Source: Halorubrum coriense DSM 10284 (GTDB lineage: Archaea; Halobacteriota; Halobacteria; Halobacteriales; Haloferacaceae). From it: a DNA stretch of 64,000 nucleotides. Position numbers and translations under genes: made by a program. Below the pieces are notes generated by a model that saw nothing but the letters and a program-made list of their open reading frames with translations, did not search any database and had not been told where the DNA came from. The DNA lies in assembly GCF_000337035.1 (NCBI RefSeq), contig NZ_AOJL01000013.1, positions 18,024-82,023 of the forward strand, written 5' to 3'. Shown piece by piece: positions 27,357 through 36,943 of the stretch. Within the stretch, counting starts at the first letter, position 1, and every line of letters begins with the position of its first letter.

Positions 27357-27875
27357 TCACTCGTCGCGGCGCACGTACAGCGTCTTCTCGCAGGCCGCGT
27401 GGACCGCCCCCCCGTCGTCGACGAGCGAGACGAGGTACTCGCGGTCGGTCGACTCCCCCGGGTCGAGCGCCTCGCGGATCGACTCGGTCTCGGCCGACGG
27501 CAGGTGGAACTCCGCGTACAGCGTGTCGCGGCCGGGCTCGATGAACTCCAGCGCGGCCGACTTGTCCCACACCGTGAACCCGTCGCCGAGGACGCGACGG
27601 AGCATCATCATGTACACCGGGTCGATCGCGGCGTAGATGCTGCCGCCGAAGATGGTGCCGACCGCGTTGCGAGTGCGCCAGTTCAGCGGGACGCGGATCC
27701 GGACGTACCGCCAGCCGGCGGCGATGTGGTCGACCCGGGCCCCGGTACCTCGGTACGCGGGGAGGAAGTTGAACCCGTACCGCCAGAGCCGCGTCCGACG
27801 GCTCTCCGCCGGCGGGTCCTCGCGAAGCGGGCGCGGGTCGGGGTCGCGGCCGACCCCGGTCGGGGAATCGCTCAC
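27357..27875 (-). CDS. DUF4442 hotdog-fold thioesterase-like protein
   Basis: A 172-residue protein starting at GTG 27875. The core VRIRVPLNWRTRNAVGTIFGGSIYAAIDPVYMMMLRRVLGD resembles the hotdog-fold helix and active-site region of the DUF4442/PaaI-like thioesterases. A long open frame extends upstream against ncsA but would have no haloarchaeal character, so the short form is chosen. Acyl-CoA thioesterase activity is a guess from the fold. Confidence 0.8.
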   Translation of the reverse strand: MSDSPTGVGRDPDPRPLREDPPAESRRTRLWRYGFNFLPAYRGTGARVDHIAAGWRYVRIRVPLNWRTRNAVGTIFGGSIYAAIDPVYMMMLRRVLGDGFTVWDKSAALEFIEPGRDTLYAEFHLPSAETESIREALDPGESTDREYLVSLVDDGGAVHAACEKTLYVRRDE

Positions 27876-28001
27876 GGCGATCCGCGGAGGCCCGGCGAGA
27901 AACCGGTGTCGGAACCGGCGACAACCGACCGACGGTTGTCCGGCGCGACCGTCCGACGGAGCCCGAAACGGGTATCCCCGCGCGACCGCAACCCGACACC
28001 G

Positions 28002-28982
28002 ATGGAGTGCGACAAGTGCGGGGCCGACGCGATCCACCACGCCGCCTACTCCGGGGCCCACCTCTGTGGCGAACACCTCCGACAGTCGGTCGAGAAGCGC
28101 GTGAAGCGTCGGGTCCGCGAGGACGGCCTCCTCGACCTGGACGCGACGCCCGACGACCCCGACCGCTGGGTAATCGGGCTCTCCGGCGGGAAAGACAGCG
28201 TCGCCCTGACGACGATTCTGGACGACGTGTTCGGCCGGGACCCCCGCGTCGAGATGCTTGCCCTGACGATCCACGAGGGGATCGAGGGGTACCGCGACGC
28301 GAGCGTCGACGCCTGTGTGGAACTGGCCGACGACCTCTCGATGCGCCACGAGCTCGTGTCTTACGAGGAGGAGTTCGACGTCCGGATGGACGACGTGGTC
28401 GAGGACGACCCCGAGAACATGGCGGCGTGCGCGTACTGCGGCGTGTTCCGCCGCGACCTGCTGGAGAACTACGCCGCCGAGTTCGACGCGGACAAGCTGC
28501 TCACCGGGCACAACCTCGACGACGAGGCGCAGACGGCGATGATGAACTTCCTCGAGGGCGACGTCCGACAGGTCGCGAAACACTTCGACGCCTCGCTCGG
28601 CCCCTTCGACGAGCGCGGGGACACCGACGCGTTTGTCCCGCGCGCCAAGCCCCTCCGCGACGTGCCAGAAAAGGAGATCGCGCTGTACTGCCACGCCCGC
28701 GACCTCCCCACGCACATGGCCGAGTGCCCCCACGCCGAGGAGGCGTACCGCGGCGAGATCCAGTCGACGATCCACGCGCTAGAGGAGAACCACCCGGGCG
28801 CGCGCCACTCGATCATGGCCGGCTACGAGGAACTGTCCGCGCTCGCGGCCGACGCCTACCGCGGGGACGGCGACGAGGGCGACGAGAACCCGGGCCTCTC
28901 TGAGTGCGAGCGCTGCGGCTCCCAGACGAGCCGCGACGTCTGCCGGAAGTGTCGACTGCTGGAGTCGATCGAAGCCGTCTGA
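28002..28982 (+). CDS. ncsA: tRNA 2-thiolation protein NcsA (Ncs6/TtuA family)
   Basis: A 326-residue PP-loop adenylyltransferase that thiolates U34 of tRNAs. An N-terminal zinc ribbon (MECDKCGADAIHH, HLCGEH) precedes the PP-loop SGGKDSVALT. A conserved CxxC (ACAYCGVFRRD) and the catalytic GHNLDDEAQT are present. A C-terminal zinc ribbon (CERCGSQTSRDVCRKCRLLE) completes the TtuA/NcsA layout. In haloarchaea the sulfur comes from the ubiquitin-like SAMP2. The gene stands alone behind the divergent DUF4442 gene. Confidence 0.93.
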   Translation: MECDKCGADAIHHAAYSGAHLCGEHLRQSVEKRVKRRVREDGLLDLDATPDDPDRWVIGLSGGKDSVALTTILDDVFGRDPRVEMLALTIHEGIEGYRDASVDACVELADDLSMRHELVSYEEEFDVRMDDVVEDDPENMAACAYCGVFRRDLLENYAAEFDADKLLTGHNLDDEAQTAMMNFLEGDVRQVAKHFDASLGPFDERGDTDAFVPRAKPLRDVPEKEIALYCHARDLPTHMAECPHAEEAYRGEIQSTIHALEENHPGARHSIMAGYEELSALAADAYRGDGDEGDENPGLSECERCGSQTSRDVCRKCRLLESIEAV

Positions 28983-29048
28983 GCGCGGAAGACACGCGTC
29001 GGCGCGGGAAAAAAGCAAACTGCGGTCGGTGTCCGGGCGACCGGAGCG

Positions 29049-30275
29049 TCAGCGGATGACGTCGAGCCCGTTGTTCTTCTCGATCTGGTCGCTCCCGCCG
29101 TCGGACTCCCACGCGCTGCGGTCGCTGCCGCCGGAGACCGCCGGTTCGCCCCGGCCACCGGCGGCTTCGTTCGCCTCGGCCGCCCGCTGGCGCGAGTCGC
29201 CGAGGTCCTCGCCGTTGACCGCGGCGCGGGACTTGTCGGCCTGCTTCTGAGTGGAGGGGCCGAGCACCTGTGCGCTCTGGACGCCCGTCATGATCGCCAT
29301 GACGCGGACCTTCCCCTTGTACTCCTCCTGGATGCGCGCGCCCCAGATCACGTTGGCGCTCGCCTCCAGCCGCTCGGTGATGTTGTTCGCGATCCCCTCG
29401 GCCTCCTTCAGCGTGAGGTCCGGACCGCCCGTGATGTGGACGAGCCCGCCGGAGGCCCCGCGGTAGTCGACGTCGAGCAGCGGGTGGTTCATCGCGTCGT
29501 TGACCACCTCTTGGGTCTTGTTCTTGTCTTGCGTCTCGCCGACGAGCATGACCGCGACGCCGCCCTGATTCATGATCGTCGACATGTCCGCGTAGTCGAG
29601 GTTGATGAGGCTCGGTTGGGTGATCGTCTCGGAGATCCCCTTCACCGTCTCTGCGATGATCTGGTCCATCACGGAGAACGCCTTCCCGATCGGCAGGTTC
29701 GGGACGTAGTCGAGGAGGCGGTTGTTGTCGAGGACGATGATCGAGTCGGCCTCGTTGCGGAGGTCTTCGAGTCCTTCCTCGGCTTTCACCGTGCGGGCGC
29801 GCTCAACGTTGAACGGCGTCGACACCATCCCGACGACGATAGCGCCCTGCTCTTTGGCGATCTTCGAGACCACCGGCGCAGCGCCGGTGCCCGTGCCGCC
29901 GCCCATCCCGGCGGTGACGAAGACGAGGTCGGCGTCCCCGAGCACCTCTTTGATCGTCCCCTGGGCCATCTCCGTCGCGCGCTCGCCCATCTTGGGGTCG
30001 CCGCCAGCACCGAGCCCCTGCGTGAGCGACTTGCCCACGAGGATCTTGGTGTCGGCCTCGATCATCTTGAGGTGCTGTTTGTCCGTGTTAATGGCGACGG
30101 TGTCGGCACCGTCGACGCCGATGTTATACAGACGGTTGACCGTGTTGTTCCCGGCGCCGCCGGCACCGACGATGACGATCCGGGGGTCCCCGAACTCGTC
30201 GTCGTCCATGTCGACATCCATGTCGCGCTTCTCCGCTTCCGCGTTGTCGAGGGCGTCCTGAACGAGATCTTGCAT
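29049..30275 (-). CDS. ftsZ2: Cell division tubulin homologue FtsZ2
   Basis: A 408-residue FtsZ. The GTP-binding T1 loop is [14 protein letters not shown], the tubulin signature [11 protein letters not shown], and the T7 catalytic loop [11 protein letters not shown]. The N-terminus ([18 protein letters not shown]) and the C-terminal GLDVIR-type tail match haloarchaeal FtsZ2, which drives constriction, rather than FtsZ1. It starts 4 bases after the stop of cdrS, the conserved cdrS-ftsZ2 operon. The linker between domain and tail is Gly/Ser/Asp-rich and probably disordered. Confidence 0.96.
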   Translation of the reverse strand: MQDLVQDALDNAEAEKRDMDVDMDDDEFGDPRIVIVGAGGAGNNTVNRLYNIGVDGADTVAINTDKQHLKMIEADTKILVGKSLTQGLGAGGDPKMGERATEMAQGTIKEVLGDADLVFVTAGMGGGTGTGAAPVVSKIAKEQGAIVVGMVSTPFNVERARTVKAEEGLEDLRNEADSIIVLDNNRLLDYVPNLPIGKAFSVMDQIIAETVKGISETITQPSLINLDYADMSTIMNQGGVAVMLVGETQDKNKTQEVVNDAMNHPLLDVDYRGASGGLVHITGGPDLTLKEAEGIANNITERLEASANVIWGARIQEEYKGKVRVMAIMTGVQSAQVLGPSTQKQADKSRAAVNGEDLGDSRQRAAEANEAAGGRGEPAVSGGSDRSAWESDGGSDQIEKNNGLDVIR

Positions 30276-30279
30276 CAGT

Positions 30280-30459
30280 TTACACCTTCGCCCAGCTGCG
30301 GTTGCGGCCGCGCTCGTCGCGCTCGCCGTCCTGTTCGTTCAACATGTCGCGGACGGCCGACCGGATCGCCTCGCTCCGGTTCGGGAACTCGCCCGTCTCC
30401 ACCATCTGTTCGACCTCGTCGATCTGCTGTTTCGGAATTCGTAGTGTCACACGCTCCAT
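30280..30459 (-). CDS. cdrS: Ribbon-helix-helix cell-division regulator CdrS
   Basis: A 59-residue RHH protein. [19 protein letters not shown] gives the beta-strand and helix 1, and [16 protein letters not shown] gives helix 2. The C-terminal tail is charged. It lies 4 bases upstream of ftsZ2 in the same direction. That order is conserved in haloarchaea, where CdrS is known to regulate cell division through ftsZ2. The promoter region contains several GTAAGAC repeats. Confidence 0.95.
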   Translation of the reverse strand: MERVTLRIPKQQIDEVEQMVETGEFPNRSEAIRSAVRDMLNEQDGERDERGRNRSWAKV

Positions 30460-30471
30460 TGTATTCCCCCG

Positions 30472-30625
30472 GTAAGACGGCGTCCACGCAACGCGTGTGT
30501 CTTACAGTCCGCAATCGCCCGGGAACGGGGTCTCACCCCGATCCGGACGGTCGCTGTAAGACGACCGTCTTACGCAATTTGAATCACCGAGGCTGTTCAT
30601 ATAAAACTATCGGCGGTTGTAAGAC
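30472..30625. promoter_or_regulatory. cdrS-ftsZ2 promoter with repeated GTAAGAC half-sites
   Basis: Five copies of GTAAGAC, in either direction, occur in about 155 bases: 30472-30478, 30499-30505 (inverted), 30556-30562, 30567-30573 (inverted) and 30619-30625. The middle pair forms an almost perfect palindrome, GTAAGACGACCGTCTTAC. A minus-strand TATA box TTTTATAT lies at 30599-30606. The transcription start is therefore near 30576, next to the palindrome, while the last copy lies just upstream of TATA. This is a likely RHH operator array. Confidence 0.75.
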
Positions 30626-30663
30626 AAACGAGTCGTTCGCCGTATACGCGCGCTTACAACCTG

Positions 30664-31299
30664 TTATCTGTCTTTCAGTACGTCCGCGGCCGGGGTGCGA
30701 CGCCCGCAGCCCGGGCAGAACGCCCAGTCGCTTCGGAGCTCGTCACCGCACTCACAGAACGCCCGGTGAGACTGCTTCTCGCCGCAGTTCGGACAGTAGA
30801 CGTGTTCTCCGGGGACCGTCTCGCCGCAGCCGCCGCAGGCGCTCTCACGCGGCTGCGCGCTCGGCCCGTCCGGGGGACTCCCCGCGCTCGCGTCCGTCTT
30901 ACGCGCACTCGGCTCCGCGTCATCAGTCGTCTCACGCGCCACACGGACGGCTTTCTCCGGGTCGCTCGATCCGGCGGACGGCGCGTCGAGCGTGACGTTT
31001 ACGTTGATGTCGCCGGGTTCCCCGGTCGCACCTGGGGGCGCAGCAGCGCCGCATGCCGGGCCGATCCGGTCGTCGAGCGCGGCGTCGAGCCGCTCTGCGA
31101 TCAGCTCGTCGACGCGGCCCGCGAGTACGTCGTCGACGCTTTCCGTCGAGGCATCCGACGCGTCGGACGCGCTCGCCTCCGCGTCGCCCTCGTCGAGATG
31201 CGCTCGGAGCGCTTCCCGCATCACCTCGCTCTTGGAGGCGTCACACGCTTCCAGGCGGTCGACAAGGTCATCGTCCGCTCGGAAGGTGATCTTGCTCAT
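30664..31299 (-). CDS. cdrL: RHH protein with C-terminal double zinc ribbon, candidate CdrL
   Basis: A 211-residue protein. The N-terminal RHH domain reads MSKITFRADDDLVDRLEACDA and then SEVMREALRAHL. A long acidic, low-complexity middle follows. The C-terminus is a double zinc ribbon with CGGCGETV, CPNCGEKQ, CECGDELR and CPGCGRRT. Position just upstream of cdrS-ftsZ2, and a longer RHH partner called CdrL in the published CdrSL network, make cdrL the best name; identity should be confirmed by orthology. Another GTCTTAC site lies inside the gene at about 30896-30902. Confidence 0.82.
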   Translation of the reverse strand: MSKITFRADDDLVDRLEACDASKSEVMREALRAHLDEGDAEASASDASDASTESVDDVLAGRVDELIAERLDAALDDRIGPACGAAAPPGATGEPGDINVNVTLDAPSAGSSDPEKAVRVARETTDDAEPSARKTDASAGSPPDGPSAQPRESACGGCGETVPGEHVYCPNCGEKQSHRAFCECGDELRSDWAFCPGCGRRTPAADVLKDR

Positions 31300-31487
31300 A
31301 CCAAATTGATACCTCGGGTCAGTACTAGTATCTTCCCCTGCCGCCTGACACGTTTCACGACTCGGATACGTCCGGGCGTGCGCGGACCGGCCCCGCGCCG
31401 ACGCCGGCCGAACTCCGTCGGTGCGGGTCAAATCCTGCCGCGGCCGCCCGAATCGTGGTGTTTGGTCACACATGTGTCTGACGCAGA

Positions 31488-31494
31488 TTTATAC
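31488..31494 (+). promoter_or_regulatory. TATA element for the 31520 gene, leaderless transcript
   Basis: TTTATAC at 31488-31494 lies about 29 bases before the ATG at 31520. At the usual archaeal spacing transcription would start at or next to the ATG, giving a leaderless mRNA. The divergent gene cdrL starts at 31299, so this short region holds both promoters. Confidence 0.5.
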
Positions 31495-31519
31495 CCGTCG
31501 CGCGAGCATGCGTGTATAT

Positions 31520-31972
<453 letters not shown>

Positions 31973-31990
31973 GCGGTCGCCTCCGCCCCA

Positions 31991-34900
31991 ATGCACATCA
32001 CTGAAGTCGTTTTGGACGGGTTCAAGAGCTTCGGGCGAACGACGAGGATCCCCTTCTACGAGGACTTCACGGTCGTCACCGGCCCGAACGGGTCCGGGAA
32101 GTCGAACATCATCGACGGCGTGCTGTTCGCGCTCGGGCTCGCCCGCACCCGCGGGATCCGCGCCCAGAAGCTCACCGACCTCATCTACAACCCCGGTCAC
32201 GACGACGGCGAGGCCGCGGACGGGCCGAACGAGGCCTCCGTCACCGTGGTGCTCTCGAACGAGGACGGGGTCCTCGACCGGTCGCAGGTCGTCTCCGCCG
32301 CCGGCACTGAGAACGTCGGCGACGTCTCCGAGATCACGATCAAGCGCCGCGTGAAGGAGACCGAGGACAACTACTACTCGTACTACTACCTCAACGGCCG
32401 CTCGGTGAACCTCTCGGACGTTCAGGACCTGCTCGCGGCCGCGGGCGTGACGCCGGAGGGGTATAACGTGGTGATGCAGGGCGACGTCACCGAGATCATC
32501 AACATGACTCCCTACCAGCGGCGGGGGATCGTCGACGAGATCGCGGGCGTCGCCGAGTTCGACGAAAAAAAGGAGGCCGCCTACGAGGAGCTCGACACGG
32601 TCGAAGACCGCATCGGCGAGGCAGACCTCCGGATCGGTGAGAAGCGAGACCGGCTCGACCAGCTCGCCGACGAGCGCGAGACCGCGCTCCAGTACCAGGA
32701 CCTCCGCGACGAGTTAGCGGAGTACCGTGGCTTCCGCAAGGCCTCCGAGCTTGAGGAGAAGCGCGACGCGCTCGCCGACGTCGAGGCGGAGATCGGCGAG
32801 GCGGAGACGGACCTCGACGAGCTCCGCGAGGAGCTCGACGCCCGGCAGGGGAGGCTCACCCGCTTGGAGGAGGACCTGGCGGACCTCAACCACGAGATCG
32901 AGACCAAAGGCGAGGACGAGCAGATCCAGATCCGGTCGGAGATCGAGGAGATCAAAGGCGAGGTTTCGCGGCTGGAGGACAAGATCGAGTCGGCCGAGTC
33001 GCGCGCGGAGTCCGCTGAGACCGACCGTCGGCAGGCGTTCGTCCAGATCGACCGCAAGGAGGAGACGATCGGGGAGCTGGAAGACGAGATCCGCGAGGCC
33101 AAAGTGGAGAAGGCGTCGGTGAAGTCGGAGCTGGCGACGAAGCGCTCCGAACTCGCCGACGTCGAGGCCGAGATCGAGGGGGCGGACACCGAGTTCGACG
33201 AGCTGAAAGCCGAGCTGTCGGACAAGAAGGAGGCGATCGAGTCGCTCCGCGAGGAGAAGAACGAGACGCAACGCGAGAAGGACCGGCTGCTCGACGAGGC
33301 GCGCCGCCGCTCGAACGCGGTGAGCGAGGCCCGCGAGGAGCTGGAAGAGGCCCGCGAGTCGCTCCCGGAGCACAAGGCGCGGATCTCCGAGCTGAAGAGC
33401 GAGCTCGACAAGGCGGAGAAGAACGAGGCGACCATCGAGGACGCGGTCGCCGACCTGTTCGCGGAGAAGGCGGAGCAGAGCGAGCAGCTGGAAGAGATCG
33501 AGGATACCCTCCGCGAGAAGCAGAACGAGTACGCCAAGCTGGAGGCCGCCGCCGACCAGCGCGGCGACGCCTCGTGGCCCCGCGCGGTCACCGAGGTGAA
33601 GAACGGCGGCATTGACGGGGTCCACGGCGCGGTCGGCGAGCTCGGGTCAGTTGAGGCCCAGTACGCGGAGGCGTGCGAGACCGCGGCTGGCGGCCGGCTG
33701 GCGAACGTCGTCGTCGACGACGACGGGGTCGGCTCAACCTGTATCGATTACCTGAAGCGGCGCAACGCCGGGCGGGCGACGTTCCTCCCCATCACGGAGA
33801 TGGACGACCGGAGCCTGCCGCGGAAGCCCTCCCTCCCGGGCGTCGTCGACTTCGCGCGCAACCTCGTCGACTACGACGCGGAGTACGCGTCGATCTTCTC
33901 GTACGTCCTCGGATCGACGCTCGTCGTCGAGGACATGGCGACCGCCCGCGAGCTGATGGGCGACTACCGGATGGTCACGCTCGACGGCGACCTCGTCGAG
34001 AAGTCAGGCGCGATGACCGGCGGCTCCGGCGGCGGCTCCCGCTACTCGTTCACGAAGTCCGGCGGCGGGAAGCTCGAACGGCTCGCGACCGAGATCGCCG
34101 ACCTCGAGGACGAGCGGCAGTCGGTCCAGTCGGAGATCGACGCCCTCGACGACGACATCGAGGACGCGCGCGACCGCAAGGCCGACGCGGCCGAGCGCGT
34201 CCGGTCGCTGGAGGCGGACATCGAGCGCGCCGAGGCCGACCTCGCCGAGGCGGAAGACCGGATCGAGGAGCTGGAAGCCGAACTGGAGGAGCTGGAGGCG
34301 GAACGCGAGTCGGTCGATGCGGAGATGACCGCGTTAGACGAGCAGCTGGCCGAGACCGACGCCGAGATCGACGAGCTCGCCGAGGAGATCTCGGCGATCG
34401 AAGCCGAGCTCGCCGACTCGAAGATCCCGGAGCTCTCCGAGCGCGCCGACGAAATCCGCGTCGAGATCGACGACCTCGAAGACCGGATGAGCTCGTTCGA
34501 CGGCCGGATCAACGAGCTGGAGCTTGAGAAGGGGTACGCCGAGGACGCGCTTGACGACCTCCACGACGACGTTGAGGAGGCGCAGAACGCGAAGGCGGAG
34601 GCGGAGGAGGCGATCGCGGACCACGAGGCCGCGATCGAGGAGAAGCAGGCCGACCTCGCCGACAAGAAGGAGGCGATCGCCGACCTCGAAGAAGAGCTCA
34701 CGGCGCTCAAAGAGGAGCGCGAGGCGCTCCGCGAGGAGATTCGCGAGGCAACGCAGGCGCGCGACGAGCAGCGGTCGCTCGTCTCGGCGGCGGAGTCGGA
34801 CCTCTCGGACCTCACCGACCGCCGCGACCGCTTGGACTGGGAGATCGACGAGCTGGAGTCGCAGGTCGGCGACTACGACGCCGACGAGATCCCCGACCTC

Positions 34901-35572
34901 GACGAGGTGGAGTCCCGGATCGAGGAACTAGAGGCCGAGATGGAGGCGTTAGAGCCTGTGAACATGCTCGCAATCGACGAGTACGAGGAGGTTGAGGCGG
35001 CGCTCGACGAGCTACAGGAGCGCCGCGACGTGCTCGTCGAGGAGCGCGACGCCATCGAGGAGCGGATCGAGGGGTACGAGGCGGCGAAAAAGGAGACGTT
35101 CATGGCGACGTTCGACTCGATCAACGACCACTTCGAGGACATCTTCGCGCGGCTGTCGGCCGGGTCGGGCGAGCTCGTCCTGGAGAACCCCGAAGACCCC
35201 TTCGAGGAGGGGTTGACGATGAAGGCCCAGCCGGCGGACAAGCCGGTGCAGCGGCTCGACGCGATGAGCGGCGGCGAGAAGTCGCTCACCGCCCTCTCCT
35301 TCATCTTCGCCGTCCAGCGGCACAACCCCGCGCCGTTCTACGCGCTCGACGAGATCGACGCCTTCCTCGACGCGGTCAACGCCGAGCGCGTCGGCGAGAT
35401 GATCGAGGAGCTGGCGGAGGAGGCGCAGTTCGTCGTCGTCGGTCACCGCTCGGCGCTGTTGGAGCGCTCGGACCGCGCCATCGGCGTCACGATGCAGGGC
35501 GACAACCTCTCGGCGGTGACCGGGATGCAGTTCGGCGACGAGGCCGACGAGGAGGTGAGCGCGGATGACTGA
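31991..35572 (+). CDS. smc: Chromosome segregation ATPase SMC
   Basis: A 1193-residue SMC. The N-terminal head has Walker A GPNGSGKSNIIDG. A long coiled coil runs from about 170 to 500. The hinge at about 520-660 carries a Gly-rich motif (GGSGGGSRYSF just after it). A second coiled coil runs from about 690 to 1000. The C-terminal head has signature MSGGEKSLTALSF and Walker B FYALDEIDAFLD. SMC dimers with ScpA compact and segregate chromosomes. It overlaps scpA by 8 bases, so the two are co-translated. Confidence 0.97.
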   Translation: MHITEVVLDGFKSFGRTTRIPFYEDFTVVTGPNGSGKSNIIDGVLFALGLARTRGIRAQKLTDLIYNPGHDDGEAADGPNEASVTVVLSNEDGVLDRSQVVSAAGTENVGDVSEITIKRRVKETEDNYYSYYYLNGRSVNLSDVQDLLAAAGVTPEGYNVVMQGDVTEIINMTPYQRRGIVDEIAGVAEFDEKKEAAYEELDTVEDRIGEADLRIGEKRDRLDQLADERETALQYQDLRDELAEYRGFRKASELEEKRDALADVEAEIGEAETDLDELREELDARQGRLTRLEEDLADLNHEIETKGEDEQIQIRSEIEEIKGEVSRLEDKIESAESRAESAETDRRQAFVQIDRKEETIGELEDEIREAKVEKASVKSELATKRSELADVEAEIEGADTEFDELKAELSDKKEAIESLREEKNETQREKDRLLDEARRRSNAVSEAREELEEARESLPEHKARISELKSELDKAEKNEATIEDAVADLFAEKAEQSEQLEEIEDTLREKQNEYAKLEAAADQRGDASWPRAVTEVKNGGIDGVHGAVGELGSVEAQYAEACETAAGGRLANVVVDDDGVGSTCIDYLKRRNAGRATFLPITEMDDRSLPRKPSLPGVVDFARNLVDYDAEYASIFSYVLGSTLVVEDMATARELMGDYRMVTLDGDLVEKSGAMTGGSGGGSRYSFTKSGGGKLERLATEIADLEDERQSVQSEIDALDDDIEDARDRKADAAERVRSLEADIERAEADLAEAEDRIEELEAELEELEAERESVDAEMTALDEQLAETDAEIDELAEEISAIEAELADSKIPELSERADEIRVEIDDLEDRMSSFDGRINELELEKGYAEDALDDLHDDVEEAQNAKAEAEEAIADHEAAIEEKQADLADKKEAIADLEEELTALKEEREALREEIREATQARDEQRSLVSAAESDLSDLTDRRDRLDWEIDELESQVGDYDADEIPDLDEVESRIEELEAEMEALEPVNMLAIDEYEEVEAALDELQERRDVLVEERDAIEERIEGYEAAKKETFMATFDSINDHFEDIFARLSAGSGELVLENPEDPFEEGLTMKAQPADKPVQRLDAMSGGEKSLTALSFIFAVQRHNPAPFYALDEIDAFLDAVNAERVGEMIEELAEEAQFVVVGHRSALLERSDRAIGVTMQGDNLSAVTGMQFGDEADEEVSADD

Positions 35573-36530
35573 GGAGGACGGCGTCCCCGACCTCGACCTG
35601 ACGAGCGAGCGCGACGGCGCGGCCCCGCTCGCCGACGACGAGCCGGAAGCTGGAAGAGCGGAGACCGGCGAGCCCGACTCGCCCGGCGATCCCGCCCCGG
35701 ACTCGCCCGACGTGTCGCCGCCCGACGAGACCGACGACGACGAGGTCGAGCCCGTCGAGCTCCTCGTCCAGCTCGCCGAGGAAGGCGATATCGAGCCGTG
35801 GGACATCGACATCGTCCAGGTGACGGACGCCTTCTTGGAGAAGCTCGACGAGACGGACCTCCGGACGACCGGGCGGGCGCTGTTCTACGCCAGCGTCCTG
35901 TTGCGGATGAAGAGCGACGGCATGCTCGCGGACGACGACGAGGACGAGAAGCCGGAGCCCGAGCCGTGGGAGGTCGCGATGGAGGGCGGCGCGCCCGACC
36001 TGGCCGCCGACGGCTTCGACCCGGTCGACAAGCTGGAGGCGGAGATGGACCGGCGGCTCGACCGGAAGAACACTCGCGGTTCGCCGGAGACGCTCGACGA
36101 ACTGGTCCGCGAGCTCCGCGAGGCCGAGCGCGGCTCGTGGTGGAAGGACTCCCGCGAGTACGACACCTCGGAGTCGCCGCACGGTCACGCCCGCGGCACG
36201 CAGACGCTCGACTACCACGCCGGCGACGAGTTCCGGCAGGACGGCGAGCCGACCGCGGGCGAGGCGACCGACCGCACCCACGACGAGGACATCGAGGAGG
36301 TGATCGTGGAGATCGACAACGCCCTCCGGACGCACTTCGAGCGCGGGCGCACGGAGGTGCTGTTCGCGGAGATCGAGGCGGCCGGCGGCCGCCCGTTCAT
36401 GACGTACCTCGCGCTGCTGTTCATGGCCCACCGCGGCTCGGTCCGCCTCCAGCAGGACGACCTGTTCGGCGACCTCTGGGTGAAGGACCCGTCGGCGATG
36501 GCCGGCGAGTCGGAAGCGATAGCGGATTAG
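35565..36530 (+). CDS. scpA: Kleisin segregation and condensation protein ScpA
   Basis: A 321-residue kleisin. After a disordered acidic N-terminus of about 60 residues, VELLVQLAEEGDIEPWDIDIVQVTDAFLEKL is the SMC-neck-binding helix region. RALFYASVLLRMKSDGML follows. The C-terminal winged helix contains IVEIDNALRTHFERGRTEVLFAEIEAAGGRPFMTYLALLFMAHRG. The gene overlaps smc by 8 bases. No scpB is present nearby. Confidence 0.93.
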   Translation: MTEEDGVPDLDLTSERDGAAPLADDEPEAGRAETGEPDSPGDPAPDSPDVSPPDETDDDEVEPVELLVQLAEEGDIEPWDIDIVQVTDAFLEKLDETDLRTTGRALFYASVLLRMKSDGMLADDDEDEKPEPEPWEVAMEGGAPDLAADGFDPVDKLEAEMDRRLDRKNTRGSPETLDELVRELREAERGSWWKDSREYDTSESPHGHARGTQTLDYHAGDEFRQDGEPTAGEATDRTHDEDIEEVIVEIDNALRTHFERGRTEVLFAEIEAAGGRPFMTYLALLFMAHRGSVRLQQDDLFGDLWVKDPSAMAGESEAIAD

Positions 36531-36639
36531 TACGTTTCGACGTCGTATTCGCTTCCGGAACTGTAACTGACCGTACCAAACAGCTACCGCCAAACCGACG
36601 GCAAGTATCGTCGCATCCTCGGCCGATCATTCGTCAGTA

Positions 36640-36925
36640 AACGAGGCGGTGGCGCGTGCCTGCGAGCGGCCGCCTCTGGCGGCCACGAAGCCAGCACGCG
36701 CGAGGGACGCCGCGAGCGACGCGGGCGACCGAAGGGAGCCCCGAGCGAGCGGCGAGGCTGGGGAGGTGTGAGGTGCCGTGCGGAGCGGTGGGGCGGGACT
36801 CAAAGGGGCGGCCGCGAGGGCGAAGGCGCACGACGCAAGGACCGCAGGCGTGAACGGAGTGAGCGCCGAGGACCACAGCGAGCGCACCGGGCCCTCGCGG
36901 CCGGGGCTTTGGCGGTGTTCGCTGG
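36640..36925. repeat. GC-rich intergenic repeat element, non-coding
   Basis: A purine-skewed GC-rich stretch between scpA and the MTA phosphorylase gene, with open frames on both strands that show no protein character. It contains recurrent GCGAGCG/GAGCGA words, CGGCCGCCTCTGGCGGCC as a partial inverted repeat near its left end, and the phrase GGGACTCAAAGGGGCGGCC. I recall near-identical intergenic stretches scattered in Halorubrum genomes, often mis-annotated as small proteins. It could be a dispersed element or encode an RNA. Confidence 0.5.
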
Positions 36926-36943
36926 CGATCCGGAGTTAGCGAA

